Shown here piece by piece: positions 17,761-26,444 of a DNA stretch of 64,000 nucleotides. Origin of the DNA: Bacteroidales bacterium SW299 (GTDB taxonomy: Bacteria; Bacteroidota; Bacteroidia; Bacteroidales; Bacteroidaceae); NCBI GenBank assembly GCA_019550975.1, contig SDWH01000017.1, positions 29,457 through 93,456 of the forward strand. Reading direction: 5' to 3'. Position 1 is the stretch's first letter. The number at the start of each line of letters is the position of its first letter. A program made the position numbers and the translations under genes. Below the pieces are notes generated by a model that worked only from the letters and a program-made list of their open reading frames with translations, was not told where the DNA came from and did not search any database.

Positions 17761-18438
17761 TTATGGGCTAATCCCCCTGCTTTTATACATTTCGTCTATT
17801 TTGTCTAATAGTGAAGTGTTTGCCTTTCGTCGCTCCATTTTTCTTCTCAACAGTTTTGCCTTTTTCGTTTTTCCTGTCGCAAGACACAACACATACAAGT
17901 CAATTGGAGTAACACTAAAGACTTTTTGTTTGGACTTGACATGAAACAGCTTAATCAGGAAAGTGTGCCATGGACGATTGTCCTCTATAAAATTCCATAA
18001 ATCATTCAAGCATTTGATGTCGTTTAATAATGGCAGAACTTTCTCCTTTATTGTGGAGCAAATCAAATCTTTTACCGGTGAACAATCCTGATGAGGGCGC
18101 AATTTGAACCAATAATCACCTTTACCCATAATAGTCCCTATACGAGCTCTTATCGGACAATAACCTTCCAAAGGGAAATCACTGACTTTGTTAAACAAGC
18201 AGATTGCATAATCGCTCCAAGTTACACCAATATTGATTGTAAAATTCCATTGATTGAAATAGCGATTAAATCCCCACCCGTCTTTTTGTATATTGATACA
18301 CCAATCTAATTCTCCTGCATGAGCATGAAAATTATTGCCTTTCTTCCTAGACCCTGCGTATTTCAAAATGGGAGCGATGCCGTTTTTGACAATGTAATTG
18401 AATTGTTCCTTAATATTTATCTTTTCTTCTTCTGTCAT
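17761..18438 (-). CDS. DUF4304-like protein
   Basis: The 225-residue protein resembles DUF4304 proteins: NYIVKNGIAPILKYAGSRKK, GNNFHAHAGELDWCINIQK and WNFTINIGVTW. It is cytoplasmic by appearance and has a basic C-terminal third (ATGKTKKAKLLRRKMERRK). Function is unknown. Its DNA is visibly richer in A and T than the neighbours, it converges on tRNA-Asp, and it is followed upstream by a decayed gene. Together these suggest arrival by transfer at this tRNA. No integrase or duplicated tRNA end is visible. Confidence 0.65.
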   Translation of the reverse strand: MTEEEKINIKEQFNYIVKNGIAPILKYAGSRKKGNNFHAHAGELDWCINIQKDGWGFNRYFNQWNFTINIGVTWSDYAICLFNKVSDFPLEGYCPIRARIGTIMGKGDYWFKLRPHQDCSPVKDLICSTIKEKVLPLLNDIKCLNDLWNFIEDNRPWHTFLIKLFHVKSKQKVFSVTPIDLYVLCLATGKTKKAKLLRRKMERRKANTSLLDKIDEMYKSRGISP

Positions 18439-18456
18439 ATCAACCGTAGATTTTAT

Positions 18457-18776
18457 TCATACTTCCATGTGCCGGTCGAGCAGTTGCAGGTCTTCCGGAG
18501 TGAGGCTGCCGCTTGCCACATATCCGTCGAACCCGTATTCTTCCCTGAGCTAACATTCAAGCGTGCGTCCCCAGCGCGGGTCGCGCACCACGTCGAGGAT
18601 GGATGCGTATACATTGGTATAGCCCAGCGTTGGAGGGCGTTGATGGCTTTAGCATGATTGCCGTTCTTGTTGAGGTCTGTCCATCCGTCGTGATAGATGT
18701 TCTTGCGGCTTGTCTGCGCTGAGCCTGCCGTTCCGAGCAATAGCAGCAGCATTTCTGTCCGATATCCTGTTCTCAT
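18457..18776 (-). pseudogene. GH3 beta-glucosidase remnant
   Basis: The minus strand starts MRTGYRTEMLLLLLGTAGSA (signal peptide) and NIYHDGWTDLNKNG, as in Bacteroides GH3 glucosidases. The sequence then jumps, in another frame, to YTNVYASILDVVRDPRWGRT, the conserved GH3 segment normally over 100 residues further on. A TAG follows after LEC, and a last stretch (EEYGFDGYVASGSLTPEDLQ) runs to TGA at 18457. At least two internal deletions, a frame change and a stop leave about 100 of some 750 codons. Clearly dead. Confidence 0.75.
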
Positions 18777-19049
18777 AGCGTCGGTCTTCTTTTGTATCTG
18801 CAAAGATAGAATAAATCCGCTGAAACCGGACTTCCGTCGAAGAATTACGGGTGGGGAAAGGAAAAGCCTCTGTGCGGTGCGGAATGCTGGATTGACTTTT
18901 GGTCGGGTAATTGTGCCCTGTGCTTTCTTTTTGTCCGGTTATTGCTCTTTCTGACGACCGGCCTTGTTTCCGTTCCGTTCCTTCCGGAGGGTGCTGAAGC
19001 CTGATTTTCGTTGGTTTTCCCCCTTCGTGACCAGTCAAAAAGAGGAAAT

Positions 19050-19159
19050 CGGCCGGAAAATGACGGCTTGTTTTGCCAAGAATGAGCTGTTATTTTGCAT
19101 GGAATGTCCCGTCATGCGATTGAAAATGTCCCGTCATCCGCTGAAATCGGTGAGGAAAA
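19050..19159. repeat. Phased 22-bp repeat array B (5 degenerate units)
   Basis: Units start at 19050, 19072, 19094, 19116 and 19138. Four carry AATG at the same phase. Units 3 and 4 share AATGTCCCGTCAT exactly at 22-bp spacing. Unit 5 is the most diverged. 22 is not a multiple of 3, so the period is not a protein repeat. The TCCCGT core recurs in array D at 51681. Confidence 0.7.
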
Positions 19160-19461
19160 CGGGTTTTCGGACGGCATTCTGCGGCGGATTTTTTCCAGTT
19201 GCCTTCTGTCTGCCGTCATCTTCCGCCTGTCTTTTTGTCGGGATGAAGAGGGCAGGAGGAAACAGTGTTCCGTAACGGGGAGGTAGCTCTGCCGTTTGTC
19301 TGCCTGCGGTGCCGGAACGCTTGCATTTCGCTTTCGGGCAGATTGCCGTGAGCGTGTTTTTTAGGGTGGAGGCGGACGCCGCTCCTGAATATCCGATTCT
19401 CATCCGGCCGGAAAATCAAAATGTCAGATTGATATGTGATGGGATTTATAAACTTTCTTTG

Positions 19462-19469
19462 TATCTTTG
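19462..19469 (+). promoter_or_regulatory. -7 box of CPBP protease gene
   Basis: TATCTTTG (TAnnTTTG), 34 bp before the ATG at 19504. Confidence 0.45.
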
Positions 19470-19503
19470 TGTTTCAGAAACGCATAAAAATCAAAAGTGG
19501 CAT

Positions 19504-20343
19504 ATGAAACGTGTAATCAAACTTCTGATCTATTATCTTGCATATACTTTCGGCATCGGGTGGTTGTTTTATGGCGGATACATGATAGCGCACCGCACGC
19601 TTGAAATGCCTCCGGTCACGGACCCTGCTTTCTTCAATCTGAGCGTGTGGGCCCAGCTGCTCGCAACGCTGGCGGTGGGGGTCCATCTGCTGGTGTGGGG
19701 CTATGTGAGGCGCGATGACCTGAAGCTGAACTTCCCCAATGCAGGCAAGGTGATGCTGGTTGCAGCCGTATTCATTGTCGGCATGGGGTTCTGGACGAAC
19801 TATCTAACCGAACTGACCCGGCTTCCCGACAATCTGAAGGCTGTGTTTGAAATGTCGATGAACCATCCGGCGGGCATCGTTTCGATTGTTTTCCTGGCGC
19901 CGGTGGTCGAAGAGCTTCTGCTCCGTGGAGCCATACAGGGGCATCTTATGCGGATATGGAAGAATCCGGCATGGGCGATCGTGCTTTCGTCGCTGATATT
20001 CGGACTGATGCACGGCAATCCGGTGCAGATTTTCTTTGCGTTTCTCACGGGAGTTGCGCTGGGATGGATGTACTGCCGCACGGGAAGCCTCTTGCCGGGG
20101 ATGCTGATGCACTTCATCAACAACGGCTCGTCGGTGCTGCTCTATCACCTTTCGGGCGGTTCGGACGAAACCATGGCCGAGTCGCTCGGGACTTATGGGG
20201 CTGCGGGACTTGCACTGGCGGGGGTAGCGCTGACCGTTCTCTGCGTCTGGCTTGTCAAGGCGCGTCTGGTGCCGCGTCAGATGACATGGCATGCCGCGGC
20301 TGGCACTGAAAAGAACAAGGAAGAAAATGAACTGACCCTGTAA
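19504..20343 (+). CDS. CPBP-family intramembrane protease
   Basis: The 279-residue protein is polytopic (about eight hydrophobic segments) and has the CPBP (CAAX protease/Abi) motifs: VVEELLLRGAIQGHLM with the EE..R motif, SSLIFGLMHGNP and PGMLMHFINNGSS with the conserved His residues. Family members cleave within membranes; some act on bacteriocins or prenylated-protein-like substrates, but this substrate is unknown. The frame is open upstream, but MKRVIKLLIYYLAY at 19504 is the evident start. Confidence 0.85.
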   Translation: MKRVIKLLIYYLAYTFGIGWLFYGGYMIAHRTLEMPPVTDPAFFNLSVWAQLLATLAVGVHLLVWGYVRRDDLKLNFPNAGKVMLVAAVFIVGMGFWTNYLTELTRLPDNLKAVFEMSMNHPAGIVSIVFLAPVVEELLLRGAIQGHLMRIWKNPAWAIVLSSLIFGLMHGNPVQIFFAFLTGVALGWMYCRTGSLLPGMLMHFINNGSSVLLYHLSGGSDETMAESLGTYGAAGLALAGVALTVLCVWLVKARLVPRQMTWHAAAGTEKNKEENELTL

Positions 20344-20358
20344 AATATTCCGAGGCTT

Positions 20359-20604
20359 ATGGAACCGAAAAGCAATTATTCGAAAGTGATGGCGGCGGTT
20401 TATCTGGTAATGTCCTATCTCGCCGCACTGGTGGTGCTGGAGCTTGTATGTTTCCTCACGTTCTATCCGCTGCTTGAAGGACACAGAGGATGGCAGTTGT
20501 TTTGCAGCATCGTCTGGCTCTATGCCGGGACGTATGTCTTCTACAGGCTGACCCGCCGCTATACCAAATGGTGGAAGAAGCTGGAGGGCAGGAAAAACGG
20601 ATGA
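20359..20604 (+). CDS. Small two-helix membrane protein, unknown
   Basis: The 81-residue protein has two hydrophobic segments (VMAAVYLVMSYLAALVVLEL and LFCSIVWLYAGTYVFY) with a basic C-terminus (RRYTKWWKKLEGRKNG), suggesting the tail faces the cytoplasm. It starts 15 bp after the CPBP gene and is probably co-transcribed. I do not recognise the family. Confidence 0.6.
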   Translation: MEPKSNYSKVMAAVYLVMSYLAALVVLELVCFLTFYPLLEGHRGWQLFCSIVWLYAGTYVFYRLTRRYTKWWKKLEGRKNG

Positions 20605-20653
20605 ACGGAAATGTTTTTTGATTTCCGGGGCGATGCGTTATATAATATTTTCT

Positions 20654-20661
20654 TATATTTG
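20654..20661 (+). promoter_or_regulatory. -7 box of degenerate M23 gene
   Basis: TATATTTG (TAnnTTTG), 28 bp before the ATG at 20690. Confidence 0.5.
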
Positions 20662-20689
20662 CGGTTGTTAGTCAGAAAAAGATTTTATT

Positions 20690-21526
20690 ATGAAAAATAT
20701 TCGGTTCAAGGCGGCAGCGGCTTTTTTCCTGATGTCCGTTTCCTTGCCTTCTGTTTCAGCCCAGTCGCTCAAATCCCTGATGCGGATGCCGTTTGATGTT
20801 GTCGAGTCTAAATGGGAGATCAACAGCACCAACGGCAATCAGGAACTGAACTATTACAACAAGGATTTTTGTGACTACTATCTGTATCGCCAGCAGGACA
20901 CGTCGTATGACTTGTCGCCGGGGAAAAACACCATCTTCACAATCCGCGAAAACGAAGCGTTCGACAATCCCTTCAAGAATGCCACCTACTATTCCTATTT
21001 CCGCGGGCGTTTCCCGAAAAAGTTCAACGTAGCCTTTCCATACGCGCTTCCGGTAAAGAACGGGGCGGAGGTGTCGTGGAAAACGGATCTGCGCGAGCCG
21101 TTCAAGACGCTGAACTTTTCCGTCCGTCAGGGAGATACCGTCTATGCCGTTCGCGGTGGAACGGTGTGCATGACCAACAACGAACGGCAGGTGCTGGTGT
21201 ATCATTCCGACTATACCTTTGCCGCCTATCTGATGCTGGAGAAGAAGCTTGTGGATCCCGGTACGGAAGTCCTTGCCGGAGAGCCTGTCGGGGTGGCCGG
21301 ACCAAGCGGCGTATCGGTTTCTTTCTTCTTTCTCGACGAGAACAAGTTTGAAGGGGGACTGGCGTCGGGCTATCCTTACTCGCATTATATGCCGGTGTTC
21401 CGGACAAGCGAAGGAGATGTCCGCATGGAAGAAAACAAGACCTACAAGGCGGTCACCGACGATGCCCTTATCATGCAGGAGATGAGCAAGCGCGAGCAGA
21501 AGAAATACTTGAAGAACAAGAAATGA
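20690..21526 (+). CDS. LytM/M23-like protein lacking zinc ligands
   Basis: The 278-residue secreted protein has a signal peptide (MKNIRFKAAAAFFLMSVSLP, cleavage near VSAQS) and a C-terminal half with the LytM rhythm: VRQGDTVYAVRGGTV, VLVYHSDYTFAAYLML, LVDPGTEVLAGEPVGVAGPS. In active M23 enzymes the first strand region carries HxxxD and the last HxH. Here the position of HxH reads VSFFFL and the YAH segment reads YLM, so catalysis is not expected. A structural or regulatory role in the envelope is likely, like other degenerate LytM factors. Its stop overlaps the next start (ATGA). Confidence 0.72.
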   Translation: MKNIRFKAAAAFFLMSVSLPSVSAQSLKSLMRMPFDVVESKWEINSTNGNQELNYYNKDFCDYYLYRQQDTSYDLSPGKNTIFTIRENEAFDNPFKNATYYSYFRGRFPKKFNVAFPYALPVKNGAEVSWKTDLREPFKTLNFSVRQGDTVYAVRGGTVCMTNNERQVLVYHSDYTFAAYLMLEKKLVDPGTEVLAGEPVGVAGPSGVSVSFFFLDENKFEGGLASGYPYSHYMPVFRTSEGDVRMEENKTYKAVTDDALIMQEMSKREQKKYLKNKK

Positions 21527-22338
21527 AACCTTTCCGAATTTTTATGAAAACGAACTGGATATGGCTGCTGTGCCTTTTCCTTCTGGCTTCTTCTGCCAGA
21601 GCGCAATACATCCATGTGGATTATGCAGGCGACCCGCTTGAGGAGAAGGAACAGAAAGAGATTGAAGCGTTTTTGAAGTGTGAGGTGGCTTTTTATAGCC
21701 GTTTCGGGCTGCCCGATACACTGTCCATGAAACTTACGGTATTCGAACGCCGCAAAGATGCCATGAAATACGCTGTCAGCATAGGCATGTCTCCGAAGAT
21801 GCCCTTGCAGAGCGTGAACGGAGTGTATAGCAAGAAGCGGAAAGAAGCAATCTTGTTTGGCAGGGAGAAGGGAAAGAAGCGCAGCCTGTCTGTCATTTAC
21901 CACGAACTGAGCCATCACCTCACGCTGCAGGTGACGGACAACCGTCCGCCGGCATGGCTTATGGAAGGGCTTGCCGAGTATTTCGAACATTGCGAAATCA
22001 AGAAAGGCAGGCTGAAGCATGCGCTTACGTCTTATGAAATTGGCAGGATACGCACCATGTATATGCTGGGCGAAGTGACGCTGAAAGATTTTGTGGACTG
22101 CAATCTCAGCATGTTCATGAAAAGCCAGATGACAGACGAAGGCTATGCCTACATTCTGGCTCATGCGCTGACAACCTTTTGGGTAGAGAAAGTCCCTGAA
22201 GAATTGTTCGGCCAACTCATCAGGGACTTGCGTAACCGGGCAGACAAATCGTCGGTGTTTGACAAGATCAATCGTATCTATCCCGGAGGGTTCAATAAGT
22301 TCGAGCAGGATTTTGCTCAGGAATTCATTGCCGGATAG
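21523..22338 (+). CDS. Secreted zincin-like protein (peptidase MA type)
   Basis: The 271-residue protein has a signal peptide ending ASSARAQ and a gluzincin-like active site: H127-E128-L-S-H131 (VIYHELSHHL) with a downstream glutamate in PPAWLMEGLAEYFEH near residue 148, as in peptidase MA/DUF1570 proteins. It is probably a periplasmic or surface metallopeptidase. Start is 21523, overlapping the previous stop by 4 bp, or Met-8 at 21544. The overlap implies translational coupling with the degenerate LytM protein. Its last 14 bp overlap the convergent peptidase gene. Confidence 0.75.
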   Translation: MKPFRIFMKTNWIWLLCLFLLASSARAQYIHVDYAGDPLEEKEQKEIEAFLKCEVAFYSRFGLPDTLSMKLTVFERRKDAMKYAVSIGMSPKMPLQSVNGVYSKKRKEAILFGREKGKKRSLSVIYHELSHHLTLQVTDNRPPAWLMEGLAEYFEHCEIKKGRLKHALTSYEIGRIRTMYMLGEVTLKDFVDCNLSMFMKSQMTDEGYAYILAHALTTFWVEKVPEELFGQLIRDLRNRADKSSVFDKINRIYPGGFNKFEQDFAQEFIAG

Positions 22339-23695
22339 CATTGTCGAACTCCCGGTGGAATACCGTTACGGCCTCAATCCCTTTCCGGAAGATGTCGAGC
22401 GGAAAGTTTTCGTTGGGAGAGTGGATGGCATTGCTCTCCAGGCCGAATCCCATCAGGATGGTCTTGATGCCCAGAATGTGCTCAAAGTCGCTGATGATGG
22501 GGATGCTTCCTCCGCGGCGCACGGCCAGCGGTTTCTTTCCGAAAGCCTGTGCGAATCCTTTTTCCGCAGCGCGGTAAGCCGGGTGGCTGATCGGGCAGAC
22601 GTAGCCTTCGCCCCCATGCATGGGAGTTACGCTTACGGTTACAGATTCAGGAGCGATCGAGCGTATATGTTCGGCAAACAGCTTTGATATCTTTTCGTGG
22701 TCCTGATGGGGAACCAGCCGGCACGATACCTTGGCATACGCCTTCGAGGGAAGCACGGTCTTGGAACCTTCTCCCGTATATCCTCCCCATATTCCGCACA
22801 CGTCGAACGACGGGCGGCTGCTGTTCCTCTCCAGCGTGGAATAGCCTTTTTCACCTTTCAGAGCCTTTACTCCGATAGCGTCCATGTATTTCTGCTCATC
22901 GAAGGGAATGCTGGCAATCATTTCGCGTTCGGCTTCGGACACTTCCTCCACATCGTCGTAAAAATGAGGGACAGTGATGCGTCCGTCTTCGTCCGTAATC
23001 TGGTCTATCAGTCCGCATAGCACATTGATGGGGTTGGCGACAGCACCTCCGAAATGTCCCGAGTGTAGGTCGCGGTTCGGCCCTGTCACTTCAATCTCCC
23101 AGTAGGCGAGTCCGCGAAGCCCTGTGGTCAGCGACGGCAGGTCGGCTCCCAGCATGCTTGTGTCTGATACCAGGATTACGTCGGCCTTCAGCATGTCCTT
23201 ATGTTCATGCAGAAAGGCGTTGAGGCTCGGCGATCCGATTTCTTCTTCTCCTTCAAGGATGAATTTCACATTGTGTCTGAGCTGGTTCTCGCGGACCAGG
23301 TATTCGAACGCCTTTGCCTGTATCATCGACTGCCCCTTGTCGTCATCGGCTCCCCGCGCCCATATATGCCCGTCACGCACTTCCGGTTCAAAAGGCCGGC
23401 TCTTCCAAAGTTCCAGCGGTTCGGCGGGCATCACGTCGTAATGTCCGTAGATGAGTACGGTCGGCGCGTCGGGGCTTATCCGCTTTTCGGCATATACCAG
23501 CGGATTTCCTTGCGAAGGCATGACCATCGCCTCGTCCGCTCCGGCTTCAAGCAAGAGTTGGCGCCAGCGCTCGGCGCACGCCAGCATATCTTCTTTGTGT
23601 TTGGGTTCGGCACTGACGCTCGGAATGCGGATGAGGCTGAAAAGCTCGTCCAGAAACCGGCTTTCGTTTTCTCTGATGTATTCTTTGATGTCCAT
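22325..23695 (-). CDS. M20-family dipeptidase
   Basis: The 456-residue protein starts MDIKEYIRENESRFLDELF and shows M20 motifs: IYGHYDVMPAEPLELWKS (HYD ligand), GRGADDDKGQ-like segment WARGADDDKGQSMIQ, and EGEEEIGSPSL with the EE pair. It matches the cytosolic nonspecific dipeptidase/carnosinase-like branch. It would hydrolyse di- or short peptides using two zinc or manganese ions. The open frame extends upstream into aroC, but that part is unrelated. It lies 5 bp after aroC and is probably co-transcribed. Confidence 0.93.
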   Translation of the reverse strand: MDIKEYIRENESRFLDELFSLIRIPSVSAEPKHKEDMLACAERWRQLLLEAGADEAMVMPSQGNPLVYAEKRISPDAPTVLIYGHYDVMPAEPLELWKSRPFEPEVRDGHIWARGADDDKGQSMIQAKAFEYLVRENQLRHNVKFILEGEEEIGSPSLNAFLHEHKDMLKADVILVSDTSMLGADLPSLTTGLRGLAYWEIEVTGPNRDLHSGHFGGAVANPINVLCGLIDQITDEDGRITVPHFYDDVEEVSEAEREMIASIPFDEQKYMDAIGVKALKGEKGYSTLERNSSRPSFDVCGIWGGYTGEGSKTVLPSKAYAKVSCRLVPHQDHEKISKLFAEHIRSIAPESVTVSVTPMHGGEGYVCPISHPAYRAAEKGFAQAFGKKPLAVRRGGSIPIISDFEHILGIKTILMGFGLESNAIHSPNENFPLDIFRKGIEAVTVFHREFDNAIRQ

Positions 23696-23700
23696 GGTAA

Positions 23701-24774
23701 TTATAGATGTGTGGTCTTGTTCAGCAGGTAGAAGTCGAGCAGAGTCATGGCAGTCATGGCTTCCACGATGGGTACGGCGCGTGGCAGCACGCACGGGTCA
23801 TGGCGTCCGCGGGCCTTCAGTATGGTTTCGTTTCCGTTGATGTCTACTGTTGGCTGTTCCATCAGCACGGTTGCCACGGGCTTGAATGCTACGCGGAAAT
23901 AGATGTCTTCTCCGTTGCTGATGCCTCCCTGGATACCTCCCGAGCGGTTGGTGCGCAGCCTGATATGCCCGTTGTCGTTATAGAATATGTCGTTCTGTTC
24001 GCTGCCCTTCATCTCCATGTCGCCGAATCCCCGGCCATACTCGAATCCCTTGACCGCATTGATGCTCAGCATGGCTTGTCCCAGAGCGGCGTGGAGTTTT
24101 CCGAACACCGGTTCGCCCAGTCCTATGGGACATCCTTTCACTACACAGCTGACAACTCCTCCAATGGTGTTTCCTTCGCCTTTGATCTTGAAGATATAGT
24201 CTGCCATTTCTTTTGCCAGCTCCTGGTCAGGGCAGCGCACCGGATTGTCTTCGATCCGTTCGAGGTCGTAGGCCGTGTAGTCTTTGTCGAGTTTGAACGG
24301 ACCCACTTGTGAGGTGAATGCTGTAATGCGGATGCCCAACTGCCTGAGGGCAAGTTTGGCCAACGCTCCGCCAACGACCCTCGCGATGGTTTCGCGTGCC
24401 GACGAGCGTCCTCCGCCCCGATGGTCACGGATTCCATATTTCTGCGTATAGGTATAGTCGGAATGCGAAGGGCGGAACACCTCCTTCATGTTGTCGTAGT
24501 CGTTTGAGTGCTGGTTTGTGTTCCATACCACGAAACCGATGGGGCATCCTGTAGATACGCCCTCGTATATGCCGGAAAGAAACTCTACGGCATCTGCTTC
24601 CTTGCGTGCCGTGGTGATGGCTGATTGTCCCGGACGCCGGCGCGCCAGTTCGTTTTGGATAAAATCCATGTCAATGGCTATTCCCGCGGGGAATCCGTCG
24701 ATAACGCCTCCTATTGCTTTTCCGTGTGATTCGCCGAAGCTGGTCAGACGGAATATATTTCCAAATGTATTCAC
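23701..24774 (-). CDS. aroC: Chorismate synthase
   Basis: The 357-residue enzyme converts EPSP to chorismate with reduced FMN. It starts [20 protein letters not shown] and carries the signatures [34 protein letters not shown] and [17 protein letters not shown]. Full length and intact. It leads a two-gene unit with the M20 peptidase. Confidence 0.97.
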   Translation of the reverse strand: MNTFGNIFRLTSFGESHGKAIGGVIDGFPAGIAIDMDFIQNELARRRPGQSAITTARKEADAVEFLSGIYEGVSTGCPIGFVVWNTNQHSNDYDNMKEVFRPSHSDYTYTQKYGIRDHRGGGRSSARETIARVVGGALAKLALRQLGIRITAFTSQVGPFKLDKDYTAYDLERIEDNPVRCPDQELAKEMADYIFKIKGEGNTIGGVVSCVVKGCPIGLGEPVFGKLHAALGQAMLSINAVKGFEYGRGFGDMEMKGSEQNDIFYNDNGHIRLRTNRSGGIQGGISNGEDIYFRVAFKPVATVLMEQPTVDINGNETILKARGRHDPCVLPRAVPIVEAMTAMTLLDFYLLNKTTHL

Positions 24775-24818
24775 GTTTTTAAAGTTGTTTGTAGTAATAA
24801 TGTTTATCTGCTTTCCTT

Positions 24819-25748
24819 TCAGAACCGGCTTCCGGCTCCTCCTCCTCCGAAGTCGCCTCCTCCGAAACTTCCTCCTCCAAAGCTTCCTCCGCTGCCGCGT
24901 CCGCCTCCGAAACCTCCGAAGAACGGGCCTCCGATAAACGGACCGCCCCCGCCTCCACGGTGGCCGAGGTCATTGTCGTCTTTCTGCTCCTGTACCCGGT
25001 GTATGTATCCGCAGTGGGCGCAGCGGTATACTGTTTCTACTGTCCTTATTCCGGCGATGCGCGAAACGGTGCGCGAAGACACCTGGCGCAGCTTGTAATG
25101 ACGGCATTTCGGACATTTCCTGCGCTGGCGGATAGTAAACCACAGCAGGATGGGAACGCCGGCAAAGCAGAATGCTAAAGCGACAAGCAGCAGCACGTTG
25201 TCGGAATTTTCTTCGGCAGGAGTCGGTGCGCCTTCTTCGTCTGCCAGCACCTGCCTCACGGCCTGTATGCCTGCAACCATTCCTTCGTCCCAGTCGCCTT
25301 TGCCGAATGCCGGCAGCATGTAGCGGTCTTGTATGCGTTTGCAGAGAGCGTCAGGGAGAATTCCTTCCAGTCCGTAGCCGGTGGCGAACTGGATGCAGCG
25401 TTCGCCGGTGACCAGGAGCACCACCAGTCCGTTGTCTTTTCCTTTTTGTCCTACACCGTTGGTGCGTCCTAATTGGTAGGCGAACTCAAAACAGTCGCCT
25501 CCCGCTATCTGTTCTACGGCCACTGCAAGCACTTGGATGCCTGTCTGTTGTTCCAGCGCATAGAGCATGGTGTCCATGACGGCCACAGCATGATCCGACA
25601 ATACGCGGTCGGGGTTGCTGACGTAGCGCATCTTGTTCTGCAGATGCACCATCGGTATCTCCTTTACCGTATATTCTTTTGCGGCAAGAGGAAGGCAGCA
25701 CCACACGCACAGGCAGCACCACAGTCCGATGAATGTCAACCGTTTCAT
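24819..25748 (-). CDS. TPM-domain protein (YgcG family)
   Basis: The 309-residue protein has a signal peptide, a TPM domain (about 35-165: [40 protein letters not shown]), and one transmembrane helix ([20 protein letters not shown]). A four-cysteine zinc ribbon follows (CPKC, then CAHC), and a tail of glycine, serine and phenylalanine. TPM proteins are membrane-anchored and often pair with LemA, as here. The Gly-rich end is normal for the group. Molecular role uncertain. Confidence 0.88.
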   Translation of the reverse strand: MKRLTFIGLWCCLCVWCCLPLAAKEYTVKEIPMVHLQNKMRYVSNPDRVLSDHAVAVMDTMLYALEQQTGIQVLAVAVEQIAGGDCFEFAYQLGRTNGVGQKGKDNGLVVLLVTGERCIQFATGYGLEGILPDALCKRIQDRYMLPAFGKGDWDEGMVAGIQAVRQVLADEEGAPTPAEENSDNVLLLVALAFCFAGVPILLWFTIRQRRKCPKCRHYKLRQVSSRTVSRIAGIRTVETVYRCAHCGYIHRVQEQKDDNDLGHRGGGGGPFIGGPFFGGFGGGRGSGGSFGGGSFGGGDFGGGGAGSRF

Positions 25749-25760
25749 AATCCCTGCTGG

Positions 25761-26351
25761 TTAGAACTTCACTTCGGGAGCTTTCTCGCTTCCTTCTTCT
25801 GCTTCAAAATAAGGATGCTTTTCAAATCCGAACATGCCTGCAATGATGTTTTTGGGGAAGTGTCTGATGGTGGTGTTGAATCCGCGTGCCGCTTCGTTGA
25901 ATTTCCGGCGTTCTACACTGATGCGGTTTTCAGTTCCTTCCAGTTGCGCCTGAAGTTCCTTGAAGTTTTCGTTCGCTTTCAGGTCCGGATACTTCTCCAC
26001 GGTGACGAGCAGGCGGCTCAGCGCACTTCCCACCGCGCCTTGCGCTTGTTGGTAGGCTGCCATGCTTTCAGGCGTGAGATTGTCTATGTCGATGTGTGTC
26101 TGTGTGGCTTTGGCACGCGCAGACACCACAGCGTCAAGCGTTTCCTTTTCGTGTGCGGCATATCCCTTTACTGTGTTCACCAGGTTGGGAATAAGGTCAG
26201 AACGCCGCTGGTACTGATTTTCCACGTTGCTCCATGCCGTGTTGACAACCTCTTCCTGGGTGACGAGCGAATTATAGGCAGACGCACACCACGCAACCAG
26301 CATGATGAGGACTGCTGCGATAATGATAGGGGTAATCCATTTCTTTTTCAT
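25761..26351 (-). CDS. LemA-family protein
   Basis: The 196-residue protein has an N-terminal membrane anchor (WITPIIIAAVLIMLVAWC) and the long-helix LemA domain (ENQYQRRSDLIPNLVNTVKG, TVEKYPDLKANENFKELQAQ, RFNEAARGFNTTIRHFP). LemA proteins are envelope helical bundles of unclear function. It is 12 bp upstream of the TPM gene, a recurring pair. The Met at 26351 (MKKKWITP) is preferred over one nine codons upstream, which overlaps the promoter. Confidence 0.92.
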   Translation of the reverse strand: MKKKWITPIIIAAVLIMLVAWCASAYNSLVTQEEVVNTAWSNVENQYQRRSDLIPNLVNTVKGYAAHEKETLDAVVSARAKATQTHIDIDNLTPESMAAYQQAQGAVGSALSRLLVTVEKYPDLKANENFKELQAQLEGTENRISVERRKFNEAARGFNTTIRHFPKNIIAGMFGFEKHPYFEAEEGSEKAPEVKF

Positions 26352-26375
26352 ATGTATGAATATTAGTTTCGTTGG

Positions 26376-26383
26376 CAAACATA
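26376..26383 (-). promoter_or_regulatory. -7 box of lemA-TPM unit
   Basis: The minus strand reads TATGTTTG (TAnnTTTG), 25 bp before the LemA start. Confidence 0.45.
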
Positions 26384-26405
26384 CATAAAAATCTCATTTT
26401 TTTCA

Positions 26406-26413
26406 TACCTTTG
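26406..26413 (+). promoter_or_regulatory. -7 box of lepA
   Basis: TACCTTTG (TAnnTTTG), 32 bp before the lepA ATG and divergent from the lemA promoter. Confidence 0.55.
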
Positions 26414-26444
26414 CCGCTAAAATTAGAATGTTGCTATACTATAT

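Larger units (their letters stand above)
18777..19503. other. 727-bp stretch without a supported gene
   Basis: No frame on either strand shows a recognisable protein. Contents visible are the phased 22-bp array at 19050-19159, T-rich stretches, and a promoter-like TATCTTTG at 19462. With the adjoining GH3 remnant it looks like decayed DNA. Confidence 0.6.

Noticed and set aside
18649..19038. Minus-strand open frame of 129 codons upstream of the GH3 remnant
   Set aside because: Arg/Gln/Ser-rich translation without any family pattern, overlapping the pseudogene start in another frame.
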